This document shows positions 11,458 to 22,559 of a stretch of DNA of 64,000 nucleotides, in pieces. A model generated the notes under the pieces. The model ran no database searches, had not been told where the DNA came from, and saw only the letters and a list, made by a program, of their open reading frames with translations. The translations under genes were made by a program, and so were the position numbers. This DNA comes from Ditylenchus dipsaci (lineage: Eukaryota > Nematoda > Chromadorea > Rhabditida > Anguinidae). The DNA lies in the NCBI GenBank assembly GCA_004194705.1, contig SADC01001302.1, positions 620,001 to 684,000 on the forward strand, given 5' to 3'. How positions within the stretch are numbered: position 1 is the stretch's first letter; every line of letters starts with the position of its first letter.

Positions 11458-11976
11458 GAAGAATCGACGTCATTCGTCATGGAGTCTAGTGTCTCCAATT
11501 GTGCACCAACCAACCTTCTCAGCATGCCAACCACCATAGATGTGTGTTCAGCTGATGATGAGTATCAAACAACCACAATACCAGTAGAGTCAACCGAGCA
11601 GGAGGTATTGCTCACCGCAACCGAGCCAATATACATGGTTTGCGCATTGAGAGGTTGAAAACCCTTGTAATGGCTTTGAAGACCAGCAAAACTCAGCCAA
11701 AACAGGCATTGAAGAGGTGGAGGAGCTGGTGGAGAATAGTGAGCAGGGAGAGCGATGGATTGTCGGATGCGATGACAGCAGTGACACACCAGCACTCTTG
11801 AGCAGCTCTATGAACAATGAGGAAGAAGAGGAGGTGGAAGAGGAGGACAGAGCCAATCTCAGAAGCATCATGATGGACAGACAGCAAGAGCAGCCTGGAA
11901 GTGTAAGCAGTGCTGAGTCCAACAGCAAGATGGTCGGCAAAGGCATCCACCTGCTCAAGAAGTAGCTGTTTCAACG
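11458..11976 (+). CDS. MED13: MED13 exon 4 (acidic)
   Basis: Acceptor AATTTTGCAG ends at 11457 and reads in frame EESTSFVMESS. The middle is a low-complexity acidic stretch (NNEEEEEVEEEDRAN). The last codons read PPAQEVAVST before donor CG|GTAAGT. Frame changes near 11645 and 11945. Confidence 0.8.
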
Positions 11977-11999
11977 GTAAGTAACTAAACTTGTCCTAT

Positions 12000-13367
12000 A
12001 CAACGTAAAAAATACGATTTTCACTTCTGATTTTCGTATTGGGAAACTTCAAACCACAAATTCTGACCTTATTAATAATGTGACTTTTTTTCGCCTTGCT
12101 CCCATTGTTGTTTCGGCTCGTTCTTAGACACAAAATTGTATGAAAATAATTCCAAAACTCTTATTTAGTCCTAATGTAGTATGCAGACCGAATGCAAAAA
12201 ATAGGGTAGAATATCAACTCGTGCTCATTTTAACTCGTGGCTATCAACTCGTGACAGTTTTTGGCGGCTTTTTACATTTTCGTCTAAAAATGACCAATTT
12301 GCCAGTAAATTTTTTATTCTGCTTCTACGTCCAGCACCGAAATTTCCTCAGGAATCCGAATCCGTAAACAAAATACCAAAAAAATGATTATTTGTAAAGT
12401 TTCGGCCACTTTGCGGCCGAAACACATCAAGCAGCCTCCTGTGTGCAAGGGAGTGCTATATCTCGGCAACCCAGCGACTTCTTTAAATTCAGTTAACGGA
12501 TTCCTGAAGACATTTTGGCAATTAAGGTGACTCAGAATTAAAAAAAAATTTACAAAAATGGAGACTTTTGGCGAAAAAATATAAAAAGGCGCTAAAAAAC
12601 TGTCAAGAGTTGAAGCAGTCACGAGTCGATAGTCGTCCAGAAAATAGCAGGGTAGCCCTCATTGTTTAATAAAGTCCAAAATCTGTTATTTTCAAAAAAT
12701 TGGGGAATTAAGTCAAGTATCTACTTGGAAGAGGGGTTTTTTTATGTTTCAAAATTTGTAACCTTCTTTTTTGATGGATGCGTATTCTTAACTCCTGCAA
12801 TTTCTCTTTTTAAAATTTGGCTGAGATTTTGGTCAAAAAATTTTTGATTTTCTTAGGGATGTCGGAATAATAAAGTTTTGTAAGAGGTCATTATTTTGAG
12901 TAATTTGCTATAAATTTCTATGTAGTATTTGGGATGGGTGTGTGGGTAACGATCTCCGACCCCAACCACCAGCGTGAGACAAAACCATCAGCTTGGCTCC
13001 TGAACCACATGGATACACCCGAATTGAAGAAAGGGTAGCCAGGGAGGGGGGGGGGCAGTTGTTGGTGGGTTGCCAGGAGAAATTTAGCCAGGAGGTGGGG
13101 GTATGTCATGGATGAATATTTATATAATTTTTAAGATAGGATAGTGGCGTTGATAGGCGCCTGTTGCTCCTAGTCTCTTTTGTATTCGGCCGGCTTTGAA
13201 ATTTGCTGAAATTTAGGGGTTAGAGTACCCTTCAGGTACTTGGGGTACTGTCTAAGAGATAGATTATGCGTATTTTGTCGCAGACGCCTTAGAGCCCAGA
13301 GTCGATCAAAGTGATCATAATAGCGCAATCTGTAACCTTTTGACCTAAACTTAACATTTTATTTCAG
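12000..13367. other. MED13 intron 4, no gene seen
   Basis: AT-rich. It contains the words ATCAACTCGTG repeated at 12213-12255 and a G-run at 13044-13054. I found no coding region that can be supported on either strand. Confidence 0.5.
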
Positions 13368-13617
13368 CAAATCCGTTATCCAGTGGAGACCTGTGTTCTG
13401 CGAGCACCTCCACCACGCTGGCTTCTTGTTCTTCCATCTCGCAGCACCCTCAACAGCAATATTCAGTTGGTTCTGACCACATGCACATTCTCTCGCCTCC
13501 AGCCAGCAATGAACGCATTGAGTCTGGGTTCTTTTCAAGTGTAGGTGCGCCTAGCTCCTCCATGGCTGGCATATATCCTGCTGGAGCTCAGCAACAACTG
13601 CCCTCTTCAATGTCATG
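13368..13617 (+). CDS. MED13: MED13 exon 5
   Basis: Acceptor ATTTCAG ends at 13367. One frame is open throughout: NPLSSGDLCSAST, then Ser/Gln-rich sequence to AGAQQQLPSSM before donor G|GTTTGT. The start resembles the family's DPLSCISTADL block just before the YPTPPS motif. Confidence 0.85.
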
Positions 13618-13670
13618 GTTTGTGTGCTTTATACTACTGTTTAGCTGTATTAATATTGATATGACTTCAG
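13618..13670 (+). other. 53-bp MED13 intron 5
   Basis: GTTTGTGTGC ... ATGACTTCAG. Its size and TTCAG end fit nematode introns. Removing it joins PSSM to GTPMLMHDSLSIIYPTPP in frame. Confidence 0.85.
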
Positions 13671-13868
13671 GGCACTCCAATGTTAATGCACGATTCACTC
13701 TCCATCATCTACCCAACCCCTCCCACTCCAATGCAACAATTCTCGCCACAGAATGTGATTGTGAATGCCCATTTGATGGCAATGGAAGGAGGAGTGTTGG
13801 GTGCTGGCAACTTCTCTGGTCAACACTTTATACAAAATCTGGAAGACTTTTGCGGATCTCCTCCTCTA
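13671..13868 (+). CDS. MED13: MED13 exon 6 (IYPTPP motif)
   Basis: Reads GTPMLMHDSLSIIYPTPPTP, the conserved YPTPP motif of MED13, then a hydrophobic and Gly-rich segment ending FCGSPPL before donor CTA|GTAGCA. Open throughout. Confidence 0.88.
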
Positions 13869-14272
13869 GTAGCAGTCATTTTTGTTTTTTAAGAAAATTT
13901 TTGGCGAGAAAATGAAATTAAATAATAAAAATGTGTATTGGCTCCATTATGGATCATAAATTTAACGGTTTTTAAGGTACAGTCAACCCCGTTGTACCGG
14001 CACTCCAAACCTGGTCCCAAGGTTTTATCCAGGGTTAATTGTATACCTAGACTTGGTTTATTCTGCCGTGGTAGATAGAGCAAATACAGGAGAGTGCCGA
14101 TAAGTTGGCACTCCACTAAGCCATGACTTGAAAAAATGATTGGCCATCAAAGAAAATAAATCAGGTGAAAAGTAGAATTGTGGAAAATAGACCATATTTG
14201 GCACTCCGATCCCTTTAATTTTTTTCGGATGGACATTGACTAATAGATGATACTCAATCTCATCTATTTCAG

Positions 14273-14736
14273 GAACAGTTCCGTCAACTGCAGCTAACGA
14301 TCGACTCCACAACTTCCAATGACTGTTCCACTCGCAAAGGCATAGCTGTTGAAGAGGTAGCTGTGGTGAAAACCTTTCTCGAAAGCGAGTCATTCTCCGG
14401 CAACCTGCTAGAAGAGGGCACAGATGTTGAGGAAAAACTGAATGTCTTGACCTCCAACAAACACCATCTTGGCAATACAGCCTTGGAACAACTGGACAAC
14501 CTTAAAAAGGCTTTGCTCAACCGTGCCAACAGGCAGAAAATAGACCAAGTGCCCAGCTACAAACAAATATCTGACAATCAGCGGCAAGCGGCTAGTCGTG
14601 AAAAAAGGCTGAACAAACTGACAGGCAATTGGCTATGGCCTTGGAGAAATCAGAGTTGAACTTGCTCTCCCATATTTCTGCCCATGCACCGGGAATGGGA
14701 TTTGGACATCCAGGCGCTTATGGAATGATGTCTCTA
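14273..14736 (+). CDS. MED13: MED13 exon 7
   Basis: Acceptor TCTATTTCAG ends at 14272. Open frame EQFRQLQLTIDSTTSND to LNKLTG, then a frame change near 14625 to QLAMALEKSELNLLSH and GMGFGHPGAYGMMSL before donor CTA|GTAAGT. The middle is charged and could form a helix. No clear counterpart in vertebrate MED13; placed by context and splice sites. Confidence 0.78.
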
Positions 14737-15016
14737 GTAAGTGGCCTCAATTTTCGGGTTTTGGTATTCAGAAAGAGAAAAAGCAGTTAAAGGCATCAAT
14801 TTATTTAATATTACAATAATAACCTCTAACAATTCTACCTTCCCAATTCAAAGTCGGGTAGTTGTATAGCTGGGTGGTCCCAGTTTCTGCGAGACTACTC
14901 TGTAAAAGTAGTCGCCACGAAGCCACCTTTTCATTATAATTTATTGTGCAAAAATAGATAACAACGCGAATAATATGATTTTTGTGGAATAGAAGAGTTT
15001 AGCTGTTCTGTAGCAT

Positions 15017-15541
15017 CTGCTTCAATCAAGACTTCTCAACTTTGCACGAATCATCTGAAAGAAAGGTATCGAAACCTGAAAATTTACTGTTTTGAGTTAC
15101 CTTTACTTTGGCCTTCCTCATTCTGATGTTGCCCGCGAAAAAATCGAGGTTACCCATGAGATTTTTTGTCACTGCTCGTACATCTTCATAAACCAGCAGT
15201 TTACATGTTGTTTGGTACAGGATCTGAAACATATCGTTCCGTTAACAATCTGGACGAAAAACTTTGACCACTACGGCTAGCAAATTTGCCGATGAAACAA
15301 AAACGCAAAGAATTTTACGATAGCCGATCTTAAATGGGAAAAATATTGGATTGAAAAATAAGCTAGCCCCAGACAGCACATACACTAATCGACCTAATGT
15401 CAAAGATTCTGAAGATTCGAAACCTTTGACATTCACAAAATTAATAGAAAAAAGAACCATAAAAACGTCATCCTCGACCATATCTTGGGGGACCATGTCG
15501 AGGGCATGTGTAATCAACCAGAGATCGTCTTCGTTTATTAC
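15017..15541 (-). CDS. Further exons of the nested minus-strand gene (tentative)
   Basis: On the minus strand an acceptor TATATTACAG ends at 15542, followed by coding-like sequence (VINEDDLWLITHALDMVPQD, then FVNVKGFESSESLTLG). Lower down, ILYQTTCKLLVYEDVRAVTK to AKVK is followed by a 25-nt GTAACT...TTTTCAG segment. Spacing fits later exons of the F-box gene above, but I cannot prove that they are joined, and no domain is recognised. Confidence 0.4.
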
Positions 15542-16272
15542 CTGTAATATATTTATAGAGAAGGCAGAAGATATAAACGCAAAGTACATACTTCAAACAT
15601 CATGCTTAAGCGTATTTGTGTACAGAATATGACGAATCCAACTGATACGATGTCCATGAGATCAAATCCTCTTCTCTGGTGGAATGCGGCCGCCATATTT
15701 GTGAAAATCTGACGAACATCTTCCTTAACAAAAAAAGTCTAATCTTAATTTTCAGAGGTTTTTAATTTTTCGACATAGAAACTATAGAGAAAAACTGGAC
15801 GGGACGATTTTCGCTAGCCTACTTGGGTTATACAACATTCTTCCGTCCGGGAGTCCTTCCCTGCCCAAAAAAAAATTGAGCAGTACCTGAACAGTCCCAA
15901 AATTCCGATGTACAGAAATATTTGCTCAAATTCACATAAAGTTTGGGATAAAACATTAAACCTGTTTTTTTTGCTGGATTTATACCACATGCTGGCTCAG
16001 GTTTAGTGTGAAACAAAAGCTAAAACTTTTTCACAGAAATGATGTGAGTAACTAAATACAGCTTTGACCTCATATTGTTCTTTTTAGTCCCTTCTACAAG
16101 CTGAACTGTAAGGTGTCACAAACATTTTAATCTTTTTTAAGAAATTTTTCCACTGCATCTAAATCACTGAATTTATTTTTCCAGTAGATTATGTCAAAAT
16201 AGTGGATTCATCTTCCTATATATAAACCGTAGCCGTACCCGATTTATTAGGTTTGCAATAACTATTAAGTAC

Positions 16273-16427
16273 CTGGAAAATGGCACGAATACTTGTGGAA
16301 TAGAAGACCCTGCGTTGAGTATCCATCTTTGCCAGCAACTGTTTGCTTGAGAGGTAGTACATAAGATGGAAAGACAACACAATCGACTCGGACTCTAGAC
16401 TTCTTGTATCGTGAAAACTGTTGAATC
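16273..16427 (-). CDS. Nested minus-strand gene, exon after 43-bp intron
   Basis: Acceptor TACTTTAG, then FQQFSRYKKSRVRVDCVVF and PLKQTVAGKDGYSTQGLLFH to donor CCAG|GTACTT. It is separated from the exon at 16471-16669 by a 43-bp intron (GTAATTTTTC...TACTTTAG). Function unknown. Confidence 0.5.
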
Positions 16428-16470
16428 CTAAAGTATTCCATTAAATACATAATTAGAAAAGAAAAATTAC

Positions 16471-16669
16471 CTTCAGCTATGATATTAAAAATATTATCCG
16501 TATAGTCCACGAGTGCGAATTCTTCCGCGATTTTTCTTCGGTGGATCTGCCCGTCCTCTTGAAGAAGAAGTTTGATCGATAACAAAAAGTCGTTGTACTC
16601 TGTAGAAGGAGGGTCCGATGGCACAATAAGCTTCATTAACTTGAGCATGGCGAAAAATGATTTGTCCAT
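16471..16669 (-). CDS. Nested minus-strand gene, exon
   Basis: Preceded by acceptor GGTTTAG. Reads MDKSFFAMLKLMKLIVPSD ... DYTDNIFNIIAEG to donor GAAG|GTAATT. Probably the same gene as the F-box exon at 17816-17974, lying inside MED13 intron 7 on the opposite strand. No domain recognised in this part. Confidence 0.5.
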
Positions 16670-17267
16670 CTAAACCGTAAATATCTCAGAAAAACCATAT
16701 ATAATTTGATTTCATAAACATGAAAAAATTTCGGAGCACTTGCACTATACCCCAGCCCTTGATTGTACTATTTTCTTTGCAAAAAGTTCTAAAACTGCTT
16801 GTAGTAGGCTTAGTGCAATCGAGTGCTGGGGGTTTAGTGCAAATTAGTCAAAATCTCTATTTACTATATTTTTTTAATTAGAAGCCCATAGTTTAAATTT
16901 TTTCAACCGTCTCAAATTGTTTCCGAAAAACTTGATTTACCACCCTACTTTGATTTTCTAGTCATGGGCCTCTATAAAAATAATTACGGTAGTTGGTCAT
17001 ATAACTAAAGCTTTGGTTCACAGTGGATATCAAGAGTGTTAGACTGTCGGATTTTTATCTATTGGCTTCTGAAGAAGACATCAATTCGCATATTTTGTAA
17101 ATGTCCATTCGTTACTTTTTAAACGAGCGTGCCCACGAATGTTTTGCAAATTAGTCAAATTCGGATTGGCAATTACTAGCTTTTCGTTACATGACAAAGC
17201 TCTTTTTTAAAATTTCACGTCTTTTGGATCTTTGCTTAGGACTATAGGTGTTTTCAGCACCAAAAAG

Positions 17268-17553
17268 AGTTCCCGTATATCTTCTATGAATCAGCCCTCC
17301 TGTAATAACAGCCCAATAAAGTCGCCTACTCTAATTAAAGGCTCTCTCAGGGACTCATATATCAGCCTAGAATCAGTATTTAGCAAATCTGTTTCTTGCG
17401 TCTTCTTAATTACCACGAACTTAGCTAATTCCACTTTTTAGATTTTTGTTGAGCACCCAAAATCTCAAAATAGACTCAATTTTTTTTCCGACTTTTTAGA
17501 GTTGAAAAATAAACGGCCCGGACTGATTAAATAAGAATATACAGTATTTGAAA
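17268..17553. mobile_element. Miniature element of the CCGTATT/AATACGG family (degraded)
   Basis: Left end CCCGTATATCTTCTATGAATC and right end GATTAAATAAGAATATACAG resemble the better copies at 21326-21566 and 27581-27739 (ends ACCGTATTNTCTCTNATAAACG). Non-coding. Confidence 0.5.
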
Positions 17554-17815
17554 AAATACTCCACCTGGTAAACTCATTATTCTGTTTTATAAATGCTCTT
17601 GTTCAATTTTTGTCGCATTACTTTTTCCTTTTTTATAAGAAAATTTGCTGGCGAGCCCTCATGCTGTGTACTCCTTTTTAGATAGTTTTTTTCCGTGGCT
17701 ATTCTAAACGGGTAAGAGCTAAAAATAACAAAAATCTAACATTTGAAATTCATTGTGAACGAGGCCTAGCCTACAGCTTGTAGTTAGATTTGTAAAATTT
17801 TTTCAAAAGATTCAC

Positions 17816-17974
17816 CTGAGTGACTGTGCAAAGCAAATGTTTGTTGTGTTGTATCACGTGGTTCCATTGAGGTGCAACCGTCTGACATTTTTGGTGATCA
17901 TTTCTAAGCAGAAATTTAAAAGTATCCAAAAGCACATCTGCGGAGATATGAATACGGCGGTGGTTGTTTTCCAT
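17816..17974 (-). CDS. F-box domain exon of a nested gene
   Basis: ATG at 17974 on the minus strand opens MENNHRRIHISADVLLDTF followed by KCQTVAPQWNHVIQHNKHLL to donor CAG|GTGAAT. The pattern (I-S-x-D-V-L-L-D-x-F ... W-N-x-x-I) is an F-box, the Skp1-binding module of SCF ubiquitin ligases. Nematodes have large F-box families, often sited in introns of other genes. The C-terminal substrate-binding part would be encoded downstream at 15.0-16.7 kb. Nested antisense in MED13 intron 7. Confidence 0.65.
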
Positions 17975-18149
17975 AATTTTGCTGCTTTTGATGACACGGA
18001 TTTTGATAAGCTAGCAAATTTGTCAACAATATAAATTTTCAGTTCTGGTAAAAAAAATTATATTGATAGAAAAGAGATTGATAAGATAACATCGTCAAGT
18101 TTTTAAAAACTAGGAAACTTTCAACTCGAGTAGCTTGTGATTGAGATTA

Positions 18150-18420
18150 GGCTTGGCAACGGGACGGGAATCCCGATCTTCGAAAATTTCAAAAAATCCC
18201 GAATTCCACCGACCTAAAACCCGATTCTCGCCGACCCATTTTCGCCGGCCAATTTAAAAATTTTGAAAATATATGTTAAAAAAAGGTCAAAAATTCTATT
18301 TTAATTCAGCTCAATATCAATTCAATTGGCCTACCCTGAGGCTTAAGCCTAAGCTAAAAGTATTGTGAAAAATAAAAAAATCAGCTGAAATCAGCAACAG
18401 TGAAAAAAAAAAATCCCGTC
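18150..18420. repeat. Degraded element with GGGACGGGAATCCCG words
   Basis: GGCTTGGCAACGGGACGGGAATCCCG starts a run of CCCGA/TCGGG-like words (AATCCCGAATTCC, ACCCGATTCTCGCCGACCC), and AATCCCGTCAATTGGG lies near 18411. It looks like one more word-built element, but I could not find a matching far end or target duplication. The GGCCTACCCTGAGGCTTAAG word is at 18330. Confidence 0.4.
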
Positions 18421-18647
18421 AATTGGGAAAAGTGAACAAACGTTCTAACGCCAAATTTAAACTCTAAAGAAGCAAAAGTATTTAGTTAACTTTCCGTATA
18501 AGACAAAATTATTTTTATATTTTATATTTTTCGAAGTATATAAGGCGAAGATCTCCCTTGTTTTTCAGTGTTGGTCGCAATCTCTGTGGTGTTCAGTTGC
18601 TTTCTTCTTCTCTTCGTTGCCTCTCTCTTTCCTGCAAAATGGGTGCT

Positions 18648-18804
18648 GTGCTCTGTCTGTTCGTGCTTTCGTTGGTTGCTACTGGAGTCGCCTACCATCT
18701 CGGCTATTGGATGTGTACATCGAGCAAGCCAAGCGAGAGATCAATCAGCAGCAGCAGTAGACTACTTCCTTGATCACATGACAATGATGCTCAAGCTGAT
18801 CTAA
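18648..18804 (+). CDS. Small secreted or membrane peptide gene, frame uncertain
   Basis: ATG at 18648 follows a TTTTTCAG acceptor (ends 18568) and an apparent 5' leader. It opens MGAVLCLFVLSLVATGVAYHLG, a good signal peptide or membrane anchor. As written the frame continues to a stop at 18773. In another frame the end reads VDYFLDHMTMMLKLI with stop at 18804, and the third frame holds YIEQAKREINQQQQ. One or two indels would join these. AATAAA at 18835-18840 is well placed for polyadenylation. Function unknown. Confidence 0.5.
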
Positions 18805-19431
18805 CTCTCTGTCTTGTCTGTCATTGTCTTCTTCAATAAAATGTGTTGGATAGCTTTGTAATTGTATTATTTGACTTCTGGTAGTAATCGCGTATGATTA
18901 TCTATTTTCATAAACCCATTGCTAAACTTGACAAATTTACTTCGTTGAAACCCTGAGATCTCTGCTTTCTTTCCATCATTTGATGACTTTCGATGACTTG
19001 TTGGAAGCTGACATTTAGCACTAAATAACTTGGTGTTGGTAATTCCCCGGTACGGTGAAGATACTCAATGGTGTCTAAGCGTTTGATACATAAATCATTT
19101 TCGATGCTTGTTGGAAATTTTACATTTAGGGATTATAATATTATTAATAATTATTGCTGATACCCTGAGGTTGAATTTTTGCCATCTAGAGGCCACAAAC
19201 AGATCATGATCAAGACGCAGGGAAACCAAGCAAATCGAGTTTTTGAGGTTATATACAAACCTTTAAAATGAAAAACCGAGTCGATGTCTTTTTAGAAATT
19301 TTGAGAAAAACCCAAGAAAAAAGTTATGGCCATTCAAAGGTGGGAGATTTCTTGACACATCCTGTTCATGAAAAGCTAAGGTTCGGTTTTCAAAGGGGAT
19401 AATATTTTCTTACTGACTCTAGAGTCTAGAC

Positions 19432-19639
19432 TAGGGCTCTTTGTTTGTTTTTTTAAGATTTGTTCTTTATTTCAGAATCCAATTTTTTAGAAATTTAGAC
19501 ATTTACGTCAAAAATTTATTTTTAGTGCTCGAAAATCAAAAAGCACTGGATGAAATGGAACTTTTTGACTAAAAAGCTCGAAATGTATTTTATTTGACTA
19601 AATATACGTCATTTTTAAAAATTCTTAACAAGAGCCCTG
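19432..19639. mobile_element. hAT-like miniature element, AGGGCTCTTG ends, copy 1
   Basis: Ends TAGGGCTCTTTG ... CAAGAGCCCTG, flanked by a perfect 8-bp repeat GTCTAGAC (19424-19431 and 19640-19647). A relative is at 38162-38342. Non-coding; in MED13 intron 7. Confidence 0.85.
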
Positions 19640-19719
19640 GTCTAGACTTAATAACTTTCTTTGCTAAATAAAGTTACCAATTTATTGGCTAATTCAAATG
19701 CATCACATAATATTTGCAG

Positions 19720-20304
19720 CACTCCCAGTACTCCAACAATTTGGCGGGCCTCCACTTATGGACATCCTATGTCCATGTCGAGCTCAGTCAATCTTATGAT
19801 GGTAACCATGGCATGCCTTCCCAATTTCCAGGGTCTGGAATGCATCTAGGAGGCATGCACCCTTTCTCGCCAGTGTTTTCTCTGGTGGTCCAATGATGCA
19901 TGGAGGGGCTGCCAATCCTATGATGATGAACAGACTGGGTGGTGGTCCACCGCACTTCCGACCAGGCATGTTGACACCTCAACAGCAGCAGCAATACATG
20001 CAGCAACAGCGACAAATGATGGCTGCTTGCTGGTCAGAATCCAATGTTGAAAGGCCCGATGGCGGGGATCATGCAGCAATCACCAGGACAGCACTCTTCC
20101 CACCCAATTCCCATCTTGGCCATGCAACAGCAAATGATGCAACACAGATGATGAATAAGTCAGCTGGACTGATGCCACCTCCAAATGCTGGCTCCTCTCA
20201 ACCGTTCGATCCACAAAACACTTCTATATTTGGAAAACAACAGGTGGCATAGGAGCAAGACCGGGAGAACAGCCTTATAATCAAAGCCAACAGCGCAACA
20301 ACAG
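19720..20304 (+). CDS. MED13: MED13 exon 8 (Met/Gln/Gly-rich)
   Basis: Acceptor ATATTTGCAG ends at 19719; donor CAG|GTTGGT. Translation in shifting frames gives SYDGNHGMPSQFPGSGMHLG, GGPPHFRPGMLTPQQQQQYM, MAGIMQQSPGQHS and MNKSAGLMPPPNAGSSQPF. At least three frame changes are needed (near 19875, 20030 and 20140). The low-complexity composition fits the variable middle of MED13 but is not diagnostic by itself. Confidence 0.72.
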
Positions 20305-20864
20305 GTTGGTGTGATTTACCAAAAATTTTAAAGCTATTTTTGGTGCGTTAAGCGGCTTTCACAACGGGTGTCGGACTCAGTGCGCGATTTCGCGTACTTA
20401 TCCCTGTACTTTTTTTTTATTTATTGAGAAAAAAACTGCCCCTGTAATAAAATCATTTTTCCATTATTTACGAAAAACAGCTTATAGACTCAAAAAGCTA
20501 GCACGACATATCACGTGGGTCATGTAAACAACGAAAAATAAGGTCATGTTCTTTTTCAAATTTCCGAACGTAGGACACTGAAGGCACGTTTACAATAACG
20601 TTTACAATTATATAGAAGTTAACGTGCTCCGACAGTTATGTTACTGGCCTAGCCATACTGTCTTGGTGGTAGAGCACGAAGGCACATAGAGAGTACACTT
20701 AGACCACCCTACTCTTAGTGGCTCAAAACCATGAGAATCGGATAGGAGATCATAGGGAGATCCTATAGAGAAACAGGAAATTAGTCTCTGAAACTACTAT
20801 TTTGCTGCAATTCCGATAATTGCTGCAAAATTGCGTTTTAGCCATAAAAAAGACCCAAGTGCGG

Positions 20865-20968
20865 TTATCAGTAAAAATGCCAACGCAAAAATGCCAACAG
20901 CAAAAATGCCACGCAAAAATGCAAAGCAAAAATGCCACGCAAAAATGCCAACAGCAAAATGCAACAAA
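20865..20968. mobile_element. Short insertion made of CAAAAATGCCAAC words
   Basis: About seven iterations of a 12-16-bp word (AAAAATGCCAACGC and variants) between two copies of AAGTGCGG (20857-20864 and 20969-20976), which looks like an 8-bp target duplication. Ends are only weakly inverted. The same word forms a longer inverted array at 24205-24325. ORFs across it on both strands are translations of the repeat. Confidence 0.6.
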
Positions 20969-21179
20969 AAGTGCGGGGAATTCAATTATTGCTGTTTTTT
21001 AGCAATTCAGGACACTTTTAATTAGCATTTCTACGATGATCACCCGGCTACCACAAAATACTACAGAATAGAGGGCTCACGCAAAATAGTCAACCTGATT
21101 TTTGAGGAATTATTTGGAAAATTTGGCGACCTTTTGCATTTTGGCATTTTACTGATAACATATTTTATTTTCATTGCAG

Positions 21180-21270
21180 GTTGCGAAATGGAATCAACAA
21201 AGGAAAGCCTATGGAATCCTCCAACCTTGTTAAGGAGTCAAAGCTATAACTATAAACTTTACAATTGAAC
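21180..21270 (+). CDS. MED13: MED13 exon 9 (short, tentative)
   Basis: Acceptor TTCATTGCAG ends at 21179 and continues the phase of exon 8: LRNGINKGKPMESSNLVKES. No clear donor was found and a stop soon follows, so the right boundary is uncertain. Confidence 0.45.
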
Positions 21271-21325
21271 GGTGCTGACAACTGGATAAGTCTCTTTACC
21301 ATAGATGTATGTACCAAACAGAAGA

Positions 21326-21566
21326 TACCGTATTATCTCTGATAAACGCCCCCTCTCTAATAACACCCTCCCCCCATATAGCCCATATTCTAAGCTAGAG
21401 AAATTTTTTGCAAATCTGTTTTTTGCATTCTCTTAATCACGAGGATCTTAGTTGGTTCCATTTTTAGATTCTGGTTGAGCACACAAATTTCAAAATCAAA
21501 ATAATTTTTTTTCTGATTTTTGGGGGTTTTAAAATAACGGCCGGGCGGCGTTAATAGAGTAATACG
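21326..21566. mobile_element. Miniature element with TACCGTATT ends
   Basis: Left TACCGTATTATCTCTGATAAACGCC and right GGCGTTAATAGAGTAATACG are inverted. Another copy is at 27581-27739 and single ends are at about 7526-7552 and 42568-42580. A TA-type target is likely. Non-coding. Confidence 0.7.
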
Positions 21567-21579
21567 CTAATGAGATGTA

Positions 21580-22463
21580 ACCATTTATTTCCCATAGCGC
21601 AACAAATAAACAGACAAATTACAAATGTTGATCAGACAATATGGAGCAAAAAATTGTTCCATTTCTCTCATCCATCCATCCAAGATCCAAATGAGATTCT
21701 GGTAGCGGATCAGCACTGAATTTACACCTGGCTTGAGCGGAACTTTTCGCTGGAAAATAGTTTGTCGCATTTCACTGATTAAACAATAACTCACGGTTGT
21801 TAGACACGTTTTGCCTGTCCTTTGATCGAAATATCTTTTTTGGCTATCCTAAACCAAAATAAAAAATTGACGTAATAGCAGACCCGATAAATTTTTACTT
21901 GCCTCAAAAGCATTCACTGAAACTCAACATCTGCGATAGAATCTTGGGCTGGAACAGAATCATATTTTGTCATAGAGTTTGGCGGCCAAAGCAATTGTTG
22001 AGACGTCCCATCGGCTGGTTCATTTGATGGCTGATTGAAGTGAGCGGATATTCTTCCACAGTCGCTGATTTGTCCCAATAGCAGTAAAGAGCGAGCAAAG
22101 GGCTTTTCACCATTGTCAAGCAAATACTGCATCATTTCCATACTCACTTGTGCATTGCCGACTTCTTCGATAAACTGCTTCAGCAAAGATCTTCACAAGA
22201 GATTCAAGTTAATAATGAAAATAAAATAAGACATACCGTACAAGCAATTACCGTCTGCTTCAATTCCTTTGAAAAAGATGGCATTTGTCATTGCTTTTCC
22301 TGCCGATCGAGCCAGATTTAATTCCTTCACAAAGTATTTCCTCAGCATCCACAGAATCTTCTACTTCTACAAAGAGCTCAAACTTAGCCAATGCAGCTGA
22401 ATATGACGAATGAAGAGACTTGATCGCGAAGAGGAGGATCCACTTTTGAGAGGCTTCAACCAC
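21580..22463 (-). CDS. Unrecognised minus-strand coding fragments
   Basis: Three short open segments on the minus strand (about 22463-22260, 22186-21914 and 21794-21585) have ordinary amino-acid composition, for example FELFVEVEDSVDAEEILCEG and VLKQFIEEVGNAQVSMEMMQ. They follow the MULE transposase C-terminus and may be its tail or a second protein carried by the same element. I do not recognise a domain. Confidence 0.35.
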
Positions 22464-22559
22464 GCTTGCAGCTGCTCCTCATTTCTCTCGAACGTTTTCT
22501 TTCTTTGATTCTCAGTGGATCTGCCGGATTTGCTTCATGTCTAAAGACTGCTCTAAGTG

